A stretch of 64,000 nt of DNA from JAYQKL01 sp038142705 (GTDB lineage Bacteria > Pseudomonadota > Alphaproteobacteria > RS24). A program made the translations under genes and the position numbers. Shown in pieces: positions 52,971-61,416 of this stretch. The notes below the pieces were generated by a model. That model was not told the origin of the DNA. It did no database searches and worked only from the letters and a program-made list of their open reading frames with translations. Numbering within the stretch: position 1 is the first letter of the stretch; every line of letters starts with the position of its first letter. The stretch lies in assembly GCA_965217015.1 (NCBI GenBank), contig OZ244224.1, positions 186,001-250,000 on the forward strand, written 5' to 3'.

Positions 52971-55508
52971 TTAGAAATCACGCATGAACCGCAAGCCAAT
53001 GGTCATTGGACGCATGGGGGTGACGCGTTGGCGGTCATTCACAAAATTGCGTGCTGTTTCGGCATGCTCATCAGTGACATTATCCATATAAACCTCAGCC
53101 GACCAATTATCGGCAGTGACACCAGCAGAGAAATTAACAACAGTCGAGCTGTCAACGCGGTCGCGGTTAATGCTAATAATGTCGCTATATTGCTCATCTG
53201 AGAAAATCACAGAGGGCATGACATGCGCAATTAAACTGCCACCAATTTCCCATTCATAACGCGCCCGCGCATTGAATTGCATTTCAGGGGCATAAGCCAA
53301 AGAAACACCTTTTTCAACATCATTGGTTGGCACGAGAACTTCGGTCACTTCTGTGTCGAGGAAAGAAAAAGCCCCCGTTAAGGTTAGGCCTTCAATGCTT
53401 TCCGGGACATAGGTGATGTCACCCTCAAGGCCATAAAGCTCGGCATTGGCTGCATTTTCAGAGAAGAAAAGATTGGCAATTGATGGGTCGAAAATAGTGG
53501 TTTGCAAACGCTCAATATCGACAAAGAACGCGCTGCCATTGAAGCGTAAACGGCCATCTTCAGATTTATATTTCCAGCCAAATTCAAAATTGCTTATTTC
53601 ATCAGTATCCACCGCATAAGGCACGGTGTAATTGCCTGATGTTGTGCCGCCTGGACGGTTCAAGACACCCGGACGGAAGCCTTCAGAATAGGTGAAATAA
53701 TAGAGCAAATCATCTTTTGGCGTGTAGGCCACACTGATTTTAGAAATGACACCATCTGATGTGGCCTTATCAGGGCCAGGGCCGGCATCACTAAACATAG
53801 TGGTCAGATTATTAGCAGTGGGGTTAAGGACAGGGCTTGGCAGCACGCCATCATTATTATTGTCTTTAGAGCCAAAGCCGCCACGCGCGCTGCCTTCAAG
53901 GTCTGTTTCCACATCATAAAAACGCGCCCCATAGGTCACCGCCACTAAATCTGGCACCAGCTGGTAAGTCACCTCGCCAAAGACGCCGAATTGTTCGTCT
54001 GTACGGGTGATGTCATTCCGCCATATAGCCGCGCCTGGATAGGGGCCTGGTTGGGAAATGCCCGGCGTGTTGACGGGGTAGATGTCAGCAAACCGACCTG
54101 CGCTGCCCAGATAAACAAAGTCATTGCGCTCTTTCAGCTCAGTTTTTGAGGTGAAAACACCAAATGTCGTGCTGGTGCGGTCATTAAAATCGCCTGAGAA
54201 ACGCAATTCATGCGAATAGGTTTCCAGCTCAGAATAAGATGTCACAATGCTTTCAGGTGTTGAGCAAACCCCTGTCGGCGTGCCAGAGGAGTCATAGCTG
54301 GTGAGCGTATCGCCATTCATTGTGGCGCTTGGATAGGTCACGCTGGTGTCGCAAATATAATGTGGCAAATACTGACCGACAAACAGATAGTCGGTATAGT
54401 CAACCACTTGGTCGGTTTCGCGCTCGGTCATGGCGCCAGTGTAAAGAATATCAAGGCCAGCAAAAGTGCCGTCCACTGTCCAGTTCACATTCAAAAACTC
54501 GTCCGTTAACTTGTCATCTTGATAACGGCTGATTTTATAATCACCCAAATCTGGATCATCAAAGAAAACACCATCAGCTTCCATTCTTTGCTTGGTCACA
54601 GAGCCAGTGAAATTGATGCCATTATCCGCTTCATAGCGCACGCCCAGACGGATACCGCTATATTCAGTATCGTTTATATTATCAGCAATTCTATCGCTAT
54701 TATCTGCAGCTTCAGCTGTCACCTGACTTAAGTCTGCACCGCCTTGAAAGCCTGTCCGCTTTGCACTGACGGGTACACCATTGCTGCGCATGGTGCCTTG
54801 CGCGCGGAAGCGGGCTGAGTCTTTTGCTGTAATTGCTTGGTTCGGAGCGATATTATCAATATAGCCGCCTTGCTGGTCACCATAGACAACCGCGCGAATA
54901 GCCATGCGGTCATTAATCGGGATATTCGTCACAATCTCGACTTTATTGCTATCGTCGCCATCTTTGGTCACAGAAGTGGCCCCGCGCACAGACAGGCTAT
55001 ATTCGCCAATGCGCGGTTTATTGGTAATCAGGCGCACAACACCAGCTTGCGAGCTAGCGCCAAATAATGTGCCTTGTGGGCCAGCTAAAACCTCAATACG
55101 CTCCATATCAACGGCATAAACATCAAGGTTACGGCCGGGTTGCGTGAGGGGTTGTTCATCAAGATATAAAGCCACATTGGGGGCAAGGCCTGCAACCCCT
55201 GCGGTTGTTAAATTCGGCGTTGTGGACGCCACGCCGCGAATGTAAATCGTGTTTTGACCAGGCCCAGAACCGCCCGCTGTCACACCTGGCAACTGCGCCA
55301 GATAATCTGTAAACACATCAACGCCTAACTCATCGAGCTGTTGTTCACCTAAAGCACTCACCGCAATCGGAACATCTTGTAAGCTCTCGCTTTTCTTCCG
55401 TGCAGTCACCACAATCTCGTCAATCGCACCTTGGGCCACGACATTTGTGCTGATAACCGAGGCCAACGCCAGAGACGAAACACCCAAAATTAACCGTTGT
55501 TTTAACAT
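52971..55508 (-). CDS. TonB-dependent outer-membrane receptor
   Basis: The 845-residue receptor begins with a signal peptide (ASVISTNVVAQ) and a TonB-box-like DEIVVTARKK, then the plug (about 40-165, with TIYIRGVAS and GPQGTLFGASSQAGVVRLI) and the barrel ending MTIGLRFMRDF, an aromatic C-terminus typical of barrel insertion. It differs from the receptor at 30069 in length and barrel sequence. It is the promoter-proximal gene of a leftward cluster with a TPR-sulfotransferase, BCCT transporter and MarR regulator. The ligand is unknown. Confidence 0.9.
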   Translation of the reverse strand: MLKQRLILGVSSLALASVISTNVVAQGAIDEIVVTARKKSESLQDVPIAVSALGEQQLDELGVDVFTDYLAQLPGVTAGGSGPGQNTIYIRGVASTTPNLTTAGVAGLAPNVALYLDEQPLTQPGRNLDVYAVDMERIEVLAGPQGTLFGASSQAGVVRLITNKPRIGEYSLSVRGATSVTKDGDDSNKVEIVTNIPINDRMAIRAVVYGDQQGGYIDNIAPNQAITAKDSARFRAQGTMRSNGVPVSAKRTGFQGGADLSQVTAEAADNSDRIADNINDTEYSGIRLGVRYEADNGINFTGSVTKQRMEADGVFFDDPDLGDYKISRYQDDKLTDEFLNVNWTVDGTFAGLDILYTGAMTERETDQVVDYTDYLFVGQYLPHYICDTSVTYPSATMNGDTLTSYDSSGTPTGVCSTPESIVTSYSELETYSHELRFSGDFNDRTSTTFGVFTSKTELKERNDFVYLGSAGRFADIYPVNTPGISQPGPYPGAAIWRNDITRTDEQFGVFGEVTYQLVPDLVAVTYGARFYDVETDLEGSARGGFGSKDNNNDGVLPSPVLNPTANNLTTMFSDAGPGPDKATSDGVISKISVAYTPKDDLLYYFTYSEGFRPGVLNRPGGTTSGNYTVPYAVDTDEISNFEFGWKYKSEDGRLRFNGSAFFVDIERLQTTIFDPSIANLFFSENAANAELYGLEGDITYVPESIEGLTLTGAFSFLDTEVTEVLVPTNDVEKGVSLAYAPEMQFNARARYEWEIGGSLIAHVMPSVIFSDEQYSDIISINRDRVDSSTVVNFSAGVTADNWSAEVYMDNVTDEHAETARNFVNDRQRVTPMRPMTIGLRFMRDF

Positions 55509-55690
55509 TGATATTTTCCTATATGACTTGCTTATATAATTTGTTGGTCAAATTATTTAATTTGCTGATAAATCTCGCAATTTCTGTAATAGTGTGTGTG
55601 TTTAACAATGTTTTGTTTGTTTATCAAACCATTTTTCAAAAAATTTGTGGATAGTCCCCATCACTATGGCATGATGACAAGAGAGTGTTT

Positions 55691-56191
55691 ATGAATAGGC
55701 TTTATATGAGGCGGTCATATTTGCTGAGCTTAAGCTGGATAAGAAAATGCGCGATTGGTGGGCTGGTCGCACTCTGCGGGACTTGTGGGGCTGGTTTGCT
55801 GACGCCTAACGTGCTGGCAGAACTTAAAACGCTGACAACGCTGCCCGCGCAGGCGCGTGCGTTAACCACTGCCGAAATTGAAACAAATTTTGCTAATATG
55901 CGAGATGATGCAGCAGTCCAAGATGAAAAAGGCACCAAGGCGGTTAATTTTTGGTATGCCGATGGGCGGTTTGAAAATAACTGGTCGCGAGCTGATGCCA
56001 ATGGCCGTGTGACGGGGCGCTGGTGGGCGGAAAACAATCAGCGTTGTATCATTATCGCGCAAGGCCTGCCAGAGCTTGAAGGTCAGAAGCGTTGCGCGCC
56101 CGTCTATCAATATAGAGATGTTTATTTATCTGTTGAAGCTGATGGGCGCGTGCATGGTGTGCATCGCTTATCGCCCATCAGTTCAGATTGA
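55691..56191 (+). CDS. Putative exported protein of unknown function
   Basis: The 166-residue protein begins with a basic stretch and a hydrophobic segment (about residues 22-42, ending TPNVLAE), consistent with a signal peptide or anchor. The remaining 120 residues contain tryptophan- and glycine-containing strand-like segments (VNFWYADGRFENNW, GRVTGRWWAENNQRCI) and two cysteines that could pair (near QRCIII and KRCAPV). This pattern resembles DUF995-type secreted proteins, but I do not assign a family. The ATG at 55691 follows AGAGAG. It is preceded by 182 AT-rich bases that must hold both divergent promoters; none is clear. Confidence 0.7.
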   Translation: MNRLYMRRSYLLSLSWIRKCAIGGLVALCGTCGAGLLTPNVLAELKTLTTLPAQARALTTAEIETNFANMRDDAAVQDEKGTKAVNFWYADGRFENNWSRADANGRVTGRWWAENNQRCIIIAQGLPELEGQKRCAPVYQYRDVYLSVEADGRVHGVHRLSPISSD

Positions 56192-56202
56192 GGTCAACCA
56201 GA

Positions 56203-57003
56203 TTAGTCTGATTTCAGTTCCATCAAGGCTTGGAACCCATTTGGAATAAAGACTTTATCGGCAGGGTTTTTCGAAATGCTATCCATGCCCTGTAAATATT
56301 TTTGCGATAATAAGATCTGCGCCGCCGCTTTTTTATCCAGTCCAGCTGTGAGCGTGTCAATATAATCGCGCTCTGCCGCCGCAACAATCCGAATGGCTTC
56401 GGCTTGGGCTTCAGCTTTTTGCTTAATCGCTTCGGCTTCCCCTTTGGCTTCTGAAATCAACGCGCGCTGGCGTCTTTCAGCCGCCATTTGCTGGAGCATG
56501 GCATCGGCGGTTTCAGACGAATAATCAAGCTCTTGAATTTCCACTCGGCTAAGCGTGATGCCCCAATTATTTGTCGCCTGCATCAAAGAAGCCGCGACAT
56601 TTTCATTGATGCTTTGACGCTCTTTCAGCAAATTATCTAACGCATGTTTACCAATTTCAGAACGCAGCGCGTTAAGCGCGATATCAGCCAGCGCCCGTGG
56701 CATAATATCCACCTCATAAACCGCTTTGCGCACATCAATAATGCGGAAATAAATCGACGCATTGGTGGTCACTGTCACATTATCCGTGGTTTGGCATTGC
56801 CGGCGTGGTGTGTCGATTTGTTGTTCTGATAGCTCAATTTGCACGCCAAGTTTATTTGCAATGCCGCCCCAACCATCAACCGTTCTTACTCTCTCGATAA
56901 AAGGGATTTTGAAGCGAATACCATCTCTTTGAACCCGCGAAAAACGCCCCAAGCGTTCAATAACAACAGCATGGTTTTGTGGGACTGTATATATCAAGGC
57001 CAT
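56203..57003 (-). CDS. SPFH/band-7 domain protein (QmcA-like)
   Basis: The 266-residue protein is a stomatin/prohibitin-type scaffold: a band-7 domain (about 1-175, with VPQNHAVVIERLGRF, DNVTVTTNASIYFRIID and LRSEIGKHALDNLLKERQSINENV) and an alanine/glutamate-rich coiled coil (about 175-225). Relatives form membrane microdomain rings and pair with NfeD proteins. Most have an N-terminal membrane helix; here the band-7 domain starts at residue 1. The start overlaps the NfeD gene by one base, leaving no space for a missing helix. Confidence 0.88.
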   Translation of the reverse strand: MALIYTVPQNHAVVIERLGRFSRVQRDGIRFKIPFIERVRTVDGWGGIANKLGVQIELSEQQIDTPRRQCQTTDNVTVTTNASIYFRIIDVRKAVYEVDIMPRALADIALNALRSEIGKHALDNLLKERQSINENVAASLMQATNNWGITLSRVEIQELDYSSETADAMLQQMAAERRQRALISEAKGEAEAIKQKAEAQAEAIRIVAAAERDYIDTLTAGLDKKAAAQILLSQKYLQGMDSISKNPADKVFIPNGFQALMELKSD

Positions 57004-57437
57004 TAATGCTCTCCTAATGTCAAAATATTTGAGTTTTGTGCAATGATTTTATAGGTCTTACCCTTTTCAATATCGCCATCATATTCAAAGCTAAAAATTT
57101 CGCCGTCAACGCGCGCAAAATTTTTACCGTCAATTTCAATAATTTCAGCTGGTTTGCCAATAATGCCATCATGGCGGGACTTAAACTGCTCTGGCGCGAT
57201 AAAACGATCGACAATTTTTTCGACCAAACGCCGCCATATGAGATAGTAGAAAAGCATGAGCGCCATAAAAATGGCGATATAAAGCGGTATGCTATATTCC
57301 CAGCTTAGGTCAATCACATCAACCGCCACATATGAAATTAGGCCGATAGCAATCCAGGACGGAATTTCAGAAACAATGGCGACATCTATCAGCAAAAGGC
57401 TGAGGCTTAATAATAATAAATAATGGTTTTCAATCAT
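57003..57437 (-). CDS. NfeD-like membrane protein
   Basis: The 144-residue protein has two or three hydrophobic segments (about residues 6-45 and 50-66) and a C-terminal OB-fold-like domain (about 85-144, with GIIGKPAEIIEIDGKNFARVDGEIFSF), the NfeD arrangement. NfeD proteins anchor and act with SPFH-domain partners, encoded directly downstream with a one-base overlap. It lacks the ClpP-like protease domain of long NfeD proteins. Confidence 0.85.
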   Translation of the reverse strand: MIENHYLLLLSLSLLLIDVAIVSEIPSWIAIGLISYVAVDVIDLSWEYSIPLYIAIFMALMLFYYLIWRRLVEKIVDRFIAPEQFKSRHDGIIGKPAEIIEIDGKNFARVDGEIFSFEYDGDIEKGKTYKIIAQNSNILTLGEH

Positions 57438-57592
57438 GTTTACCCTCTTATCCTAAAAGCTTAGTCGAAAAAAACATGGTTTGTAAAATTGAAAAAACCG
57501 CAGTTTAAATTTTGTTTGGATTTTTAATTTGTGGCGCGAACAAATCTTTGTCATCATCATATTTGTTTTAAGTGGCTTGACAGGAGAGGATT

Positions 57593-58348
57593 ATGCAAAA
57601 CGCTTTTCAGCTTGGTTTTGATGATGCGACCAAAATTAAAAATCTAAAATATTTTTTCATCTCTCTCCTCATCTCATTGGTTTTGTTAGGCATTGGCTGG
57701 TGGCAATTATCCAGCCTGGCGGATTTTGTGACCGATTATTACAGCGTTGATGAGGGCTGGCTCAGCACATTGATTGTGTTTTTGGTGCATGTTGTGTGCT
57801 TCACCATTGCCTATTTTCTAATCGCGCCGCTTATGTTTGTTGTTTTGTCCATGTTTAATGGCCGGATTATTCGAAATATTTATTTGGACCGCTATCAGGA
57901 TTTACCGATAACCGCCAATACAGGCGAAATCGCGTCTCTGATTGAGATGTTTTGGATTTACCTCAAATATATTTCTATCTTCATTTTATGCGCGCCTTTG
58001 CTTTTTCTTGTTGGTTTTGGGCATTTATTTTATATCGCCATTAGTTATTTTATGTTCCGGCGGCTGTTGCTTTTAGATGCTTTAAGCAGCCACCTTTCTT
58101 TGCAAGAAATTCGCCAGCGTTCAAATGTGTTTGCGGGTGAATATTATGTCTCTTCAACTTTAATATTGTTTTTTGCCGCGCTGTTTCCGGGGCTCAATTT
58201 GTTTGTGCCTTATGTTGGGATTTGTGTTTTGGCCAATGAGTCAATGGCCGATGATTTGGCTTTGCAAAATATAAAAGCGAAAACCACCAGCCAGTCGCCA
58301 GATAATGCAGGTGAAAAAGACGCGTTAACAAAATATCGGGACTCATAA
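57593..58348 (+). CDS. EI24/CysZ-like membrane protein
   Basis: The 251-residue protein has about six hydrophobic segments: ISLLISLVLLGIGWW, VFLVHVVCFTIAYFLIAPLMFVVL, WIYLKYISIFILCAPLLFLVG, and a last segment near residue 200 ending FPGLNLFVPYVGI. The LFPGLN-P-GI pattern and layout match the EI24 (etoposide-induced 2.4/CysZ) domain family. CysZ is a sulfate channel in enterobacteria; no sulfate genes are adjacent here, so no substrate is claimed. AGGAGAGGA precedes the ATG. Confidence 0.75.
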   Translation: MQNAFQLGFDDATKIKNLKYFFISLLISLVLLGIGWWQLSSLADFVTDYYSVDEGWLSTLIVFLVHVVCFTIAYFLIAPLMFVVLSMFNGRIIRNIYLDRYQDLPITANTGEIASLIEMFWIYLKYISIFILCAPLLFLVGFGHLFYIAISYFMFRRLLLLDALSSHLSLQEIRQRSNVFAGEYYVSSTLILFFAALFPGLNLFVPYVGICVLANESMADDLALQNIKAKTTSQSPDNAGEKDALTKYRDS

Positions 58349-58421
58349 TTTGCTTTACTCTTTCTTCAAAAAAGGGTTACGATAATTTGTTATTTCGAAT
58401 TGTGTAAAGAGGGTTTGTTTT

Positions 58422-58736
58422 ATGGCTTATGCAACAATTAACTTCAAAAATCCAAATACAGGTGCAATGAAACAAGCGCCTGTTGGTTTTTCATGGACGA
58501 CTTTTTTCTTCTCATTTTTTCCAGCATTGCTTCGCGGACATATTGTCGGCGCGCTGATTATTTTTGCTGTGGCAATGTTAACAGGTGGGTTTGGTGTTTT
58601 GGTTTTCGCCTTCATATACAATAAAATGTATATCAAACATCTGGTTGGTGAAGGGTATAAAGTGGCCAACGCCTCAATGGAACTTGATTATTTGGCACAA
58701 AAACTCGGGATGCCATTAGAGTCTGCTGAGGGCTAA
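58422..58736 (+). CDS. Small two-helix membrane protein (DUF2628/HrgC-like)
   Basis: The 104-residue protein starts with a short beta-like region (ATINFKNPNTGAMKQAPVGFSWTTFFF) and has two adjacent hydrophobic segments (about 24-40 and 42-66) followed by an amphipathic tail with YNKMYIKHLVGEGY. The GFSWTTFFFSFFPALLRG segment is typical of DUF2628/HrgC-like proteins, whose function is unknown. AGAGGG lies upstream, and a good terminator follows, so it is probably a single transcript with the EI24-like gene 73 bases upstream. Confidence 0.75.
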   Translation: MAYATINFKNPNTGAMKQAPVGFSWTTFFFSFFPALLRGHIVGALIIFAVAMLTGGFGVLVFAFIYNKMYIKHLVGEGYKVANASMELDYLAQKLGMPLESAEG

Positions 58737-58767
58737 AGCCTAAACACTTAGTGTAAGAAACTGTGAT

Positions 58768-58800
58768 AAACGGGAAGCGCTCCGGCTCTTCCCGTTTTTT
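58768..58800 (+). terminator. Intrinsic terminator after the DUF2628-like gene
   Basis: AAACGGGAAG (58768-58777) pairs with CTTCCCGTTT (58788-58797) and a short inner GC/GC stem closes a TCCG loop; the 3' arm runs into six Ts. Confidence 0.9.
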
Positions 58801-58864
58801 ATGCTTCTCTTTGGTTGTATTTTGTAAGGGTTTTTATTTTGCAGGTCTTTGGGTAAGCTAACTT

Positions 58865-59650
58865 ATGACAAAACAAACCCGTATTTTACTGACAACAAAA
58901 GGCCACCCTTATGAGCGCGAGGCTTTTTATGAAATTTTTGACACCATGCCAGCCCTTGATTGGACTTTGGTGGAACAGCCCGCCGCGCAAGTTTTTTTCA
59001 CGCCCGAGCAAGCCGCGGCATATGATGCTTTTGTGCTTTACGATATGCCCGGTATTTATTTCGATACCGCGCCGCCTGAAATCACCCCGCCATCACCTGA
59101 TTACCAGCAAGGTTTTCTAGACCTTGTTGAGCAAGGGCATGGCTTTGTGTTTTTACATCATGCCATTGCCGGTTGGCAGGATTGGGACGCTTATGCGGAA
59201 TTGATGGGCGGGCGGTTTCTTTATACACCCCGCAATCTGCGCGCTAAGCCCTGCATGGATAGCGGCTATCGTCATGATGTGACCCATCAAATATCGGTTG
59301 TGGCCGACCACCCTGTAACGCAAGGGATCCCACCCAGTTTTGAAATGGTTGATGAGTTATATCTTTATGAAGTTTTTGAAGATGATGTCATTCCATTATT
59401 AAAAAGTGATTATGATTTTCAAGCAGAAAACTTTTATTCGGCGGCCCGCGCGGCTTGTGATGGCAAGCTTTATGATAATGAGGGCTGGGCGCACCCGCCG
59501 GCCAGCGCATTGGTGGGGTGGGCGCGTGAGGTCGGCAACAGCCGAATTGTTTACTTGCAATCAGGAGATGCGCCAACAGCCTATGCCAACCCGCATTATC
59601 GCAAACTTATAGAAAATGCGATAAATTGGGTGTCAGATTGTGGGCGATAA
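58865..59650 (+). CDS. ThuA-like domain protein
   Basis: The 261-residue protein resembles the ThuA (trehalose utilisation/glutamine-amidotransferase-like) fold: FLDLVEQGHGFVFLHHAIAGW with the conserved HHA, GGRFLYTP, VVADHPVTQGIP, and DELYLYEV, then GWAREVGNSRIVYLQSGDAPTAYANPHYRKLIENAINWV at the end. ThuA proteins occur in sugar metabolism loci, but the enzymatic reaction is unclear. No partner oxidoreductase lies nearby. GGGTAAG lies upstream of the ATG. Confidence 0.85.
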   Translation: MTKQTRILLTTKGHPYEREAFYEIFDTMPALDWTLVEQPAAQVFFTPEQAAAYDAFVLYDMPGIYFDTAPPEITPPSPDYQQGFLDLVEQGHGFVFLHHAIAGWQDWDAYAELMGGRFLYTPRNLRAKPCMDSGYRHDVTHQISVVADHPVTQGIPPSFEMVDELYLYEVFEDDVIPLLKSDYDFQAENFYSAARAACDGKLYDNEGWAHPPASALVGWAREVGNSRIVYLQSGDAPTAYANPHYRKLIENAINWVSDCGR

Positions 59651-59772
59651 CGTAGTTTTTGGGCTTTCAAACTGTAAAAAACGCCTAAATATAAGCATTA
59701 TTTAAATAGTCCATTAAAAACAATGGCTTAATCTTTAATTTTTTCCCAAAAAAAATGCAAAAATTATTTGCT

Positions 59773-59800
59773 TTGACAAAATGTCGCACTACTTAAGACT
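59773..59800 (+). promoter_or_regulatory. Possible promoter of the proteorhodopsin gene
   Basis: A perfect TTGACA (59773-59778) lies 62 bases before the proteorhodopsin ATG. The best -10 candidate is TAAGAC at 59794-59799, with a 15-base spacer, which is a weak match. The 190 bases between the ThuA-like gene and this gene hold no other gene. Confidence 0.4.
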
Positions 59801-59840
59801 CGTGCGTATTAAAATCGATTTTTGCGTAGGGAGGCAACTA

Positions 59841-60623
59841 ATGCGTAAACTATTTAATTCAATTAAACTCTCAATGGGTGCAATCGCCCTGACTTCACTT
59901 CCAACTGTCGCATCTGCTGGTTCAAATCTGAGCCAGAATGACTATGTCGGTGTGTCGTTTTGGTTGATTTCAATTGCACTTGTTGCGTCAACCGTTTTCT
60001 TCTTTATTGAGCGCGACCGCGTTGCAGCAAAGTGGAAAACTTCACTTACAGTATCTGGTCTGGTTACTTTGATTGCGGCTGTGCATTATTTCTATATGCG
60101 CGACGTATGGGTAGAGACCTATAATGCAACTGGCGTTGGTGATACACCGCTTGTTTATCGTTATATTGACTGGCTTTTGACTGTGCCGCTATTGATGGTT
60201 GAATTCTACCTGATTTTGGCAGCTATTGCGAAAGTACCAGCAGGCGTCTTCTGGCGTTTGATTATCTTCACAACATTGATGCTCGTATTCGGCTATCTTG
60301 GTGAAGCTGGTCTGATGAACAACACTGTTGCATTCGTATTGAGCATGTTGGCTTGGTTCACTGTTCTGTATGAAATCTTTGCCGGTCAAGCCAGCAAAAT
60401 TTCTGCGGAAAATGCAAGCGAGTCTGTTCAGTCAGCATTTAAAACCATGCGCTTGATTGTGACATTTGGTTGGGCGATTTATCCGCTCGGCTATGTACTT
60501 GGCACAATGATGGGCACAGGTGATGCTGCGACACTGAACGGTGTTTACAACATTGCGGACGTTTTGAATAAAATCGCCTTTGGTGTGATTATTTGGAATG
60601 TTGCCGTGAAAGAATCTGAGTAA
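59841..60623 (+). CDS. Proteorhodopsin, green-absorbing proton pump
   Basis: This 260-residue seven-helix light-driven proton pump has a signal peptide ending SAGSNLSQ. Visible are the Schiff-base lysine K244 (ADVLNKIAFG), proton acceptor D110 and donor E121 in YIDWLLTVPLLMVEFYL, and H82 of the acceptor-histidine pair. L118 at the spectral tuning position predicts green absorption. Compared with the gamma-proteobacterial type, six residues (YNATGV) are inserted in the B-C loop. The start follows GGGAGG by six bases; upstream in-frame codons lack a site. No retinal or carotenoid genes are in this window. Confidence 0.98.
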   Translation: MRKLFNSIKLSMGAIALTSLPTVASAGSNLSQNDYVGVSFWLISIALVASTVFFFIERDRVAAKWKTSLTVSGLVTLIAAVHYFYMRDVWVETYNATGVGDTPLVYRYIDWLLTVPLLMVEFYLILAAIAKVPAGVFWRLIIFTTLMLVFGYLGEAGLMNNTVAFVLSMLAWFTVLYEIFAGQASKISAENASESVQSAFKTMRLIVTFGWAIYPLGYVLGTMMGTGDAATLNGVYNIADVLNKIAFGVIIWNVAVKESE

Positions 60624-60646
60624 TACGCTCTTTACGCACGCATTTG

Positions 60647-60674
60647 CGGGGGTGCCATTGGCGCCCCCGTTTTT
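60647..60674 (+). terminator. Intrinsic terminator after proteorhodopsin
   Basis: CGGGGGTGCC (60647-60656) pairs with GGCGCCCCCG (60660-60669), ten pairs including one G-U, around a three-base loop, followed by five Ts. It lies 23 bases after the stop codon and makes the proteorhodopsin a monocistronic transcript. Confidence 0.92.
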
Positions 60675-60761
60675 GTTTGTGCATCTGAAAATTGACCAAT
60701 CCTTATAATTTGTGACCAAGTTTTATTGCCCAGTTATATGAATCATTTCATATATTGAAGC

Positions 60762-61400
60762 ATGTCAAATATTACAGTTTTACCAAGCTCATTACAGGCT
60801 GCCTATCGCGATTGGTTAGGGGGTCAGACCGAAACCCAGCAGGCTGAACGCCTGCGTCTGGCTGAAGAAGGGCAGGCACCGCCTGCGATGATTATCGCGT
60901 GTTGTGATAGTCGTTTGCCATCATCAGATTTATTTGGTGGCGAAACTGGTTCAAGTTTTATTCATCGCAATGTTGCCAATCTCGTGCCACCACCTGATGC
61001 CGATGGTCTGGGCGAAACGGCAGCGGCGGTTGAATATGCTGTCAAACAGCTCAAAGTCGCGCATTTGATTGTTTTAGGGCATTCTAAATGCGGCGGCGTG
61101 CAGGGGTGTTTGGATATGAATATGAAGGGCAAAGACGCTTTGCCATTTGATTATGTCCCGCAATGGGTGTCGGTATTGACGCCTGCCTTTGAGCAAAAGC
61201 AATCTGAAGGCGATGTTGATGCCAAAACGCTGGAGCAGGCTGGTATTGTGATGTCACTTGAAAACCTGTTGCAATATCCATTTGTCATGCAAGCCTGTGA
61301 GGCAGGGGCTTTGTCGCTGCACGGTCTTTGGTTTGACATTTCTGATGCGAGCCTCCACACTTACGACAAGGATAATAATTGTTTTAAACTTGTTGAGTAG
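60762..61400 (+). CDS. Beta-class carbonic anhydrase
   Basis: The enzyme interconverts carbon dioxide and bicarbonate. The 212-residue protein has the zinc-site motifs of beta enzymes: C47, D49 and R51 in CCDSR, and H107 and C110 in GHSKCGGV; the end has SLHGLWFDI. No signal peptide is seen, so it is cytosolic. It lies directly after the proteorhodopsin gene, but behind its terminator, and 16 bases before the FecR-domain gene. A link between light energy and bicarbonate use is possible and is unproven. Confidence 0.95.
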   Translation: MSNITVLPSSLQAAYRDWLGGQTETQQAERLRLAEEGQAPPAMIIACCDSRLPSSDLFGGETGSSFIHRNVANLVPPPDADGLGETAAAVEYAVKQLKVAHLIVLGHSKCGGVQGCLDMNMKGKDALPFDYVPQWVSVLTPAFEQKQSEGDVDAKTLEQAGIVMSLENLLQYPFVMQACEAGALSLHGLWFDISDASLHTYDKDNNCFKLVE

Positions 61401-61416
61401 TGTTAGGGGTGAGGGT

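Noticed and set aside
55562..55680. Possible terminator GTTTG/CAAAC upstream of the unknown exported protein
   Set aside because: The stem is only five A/T-rich pairs, and no gene ends before it.
59841..60623. Blue-tuned or sodium-pumping rhodopsin
   Set aside because: The tuning position is Leu (green) and the D/E pair is that of proton pumps; there is no NDQ motif.
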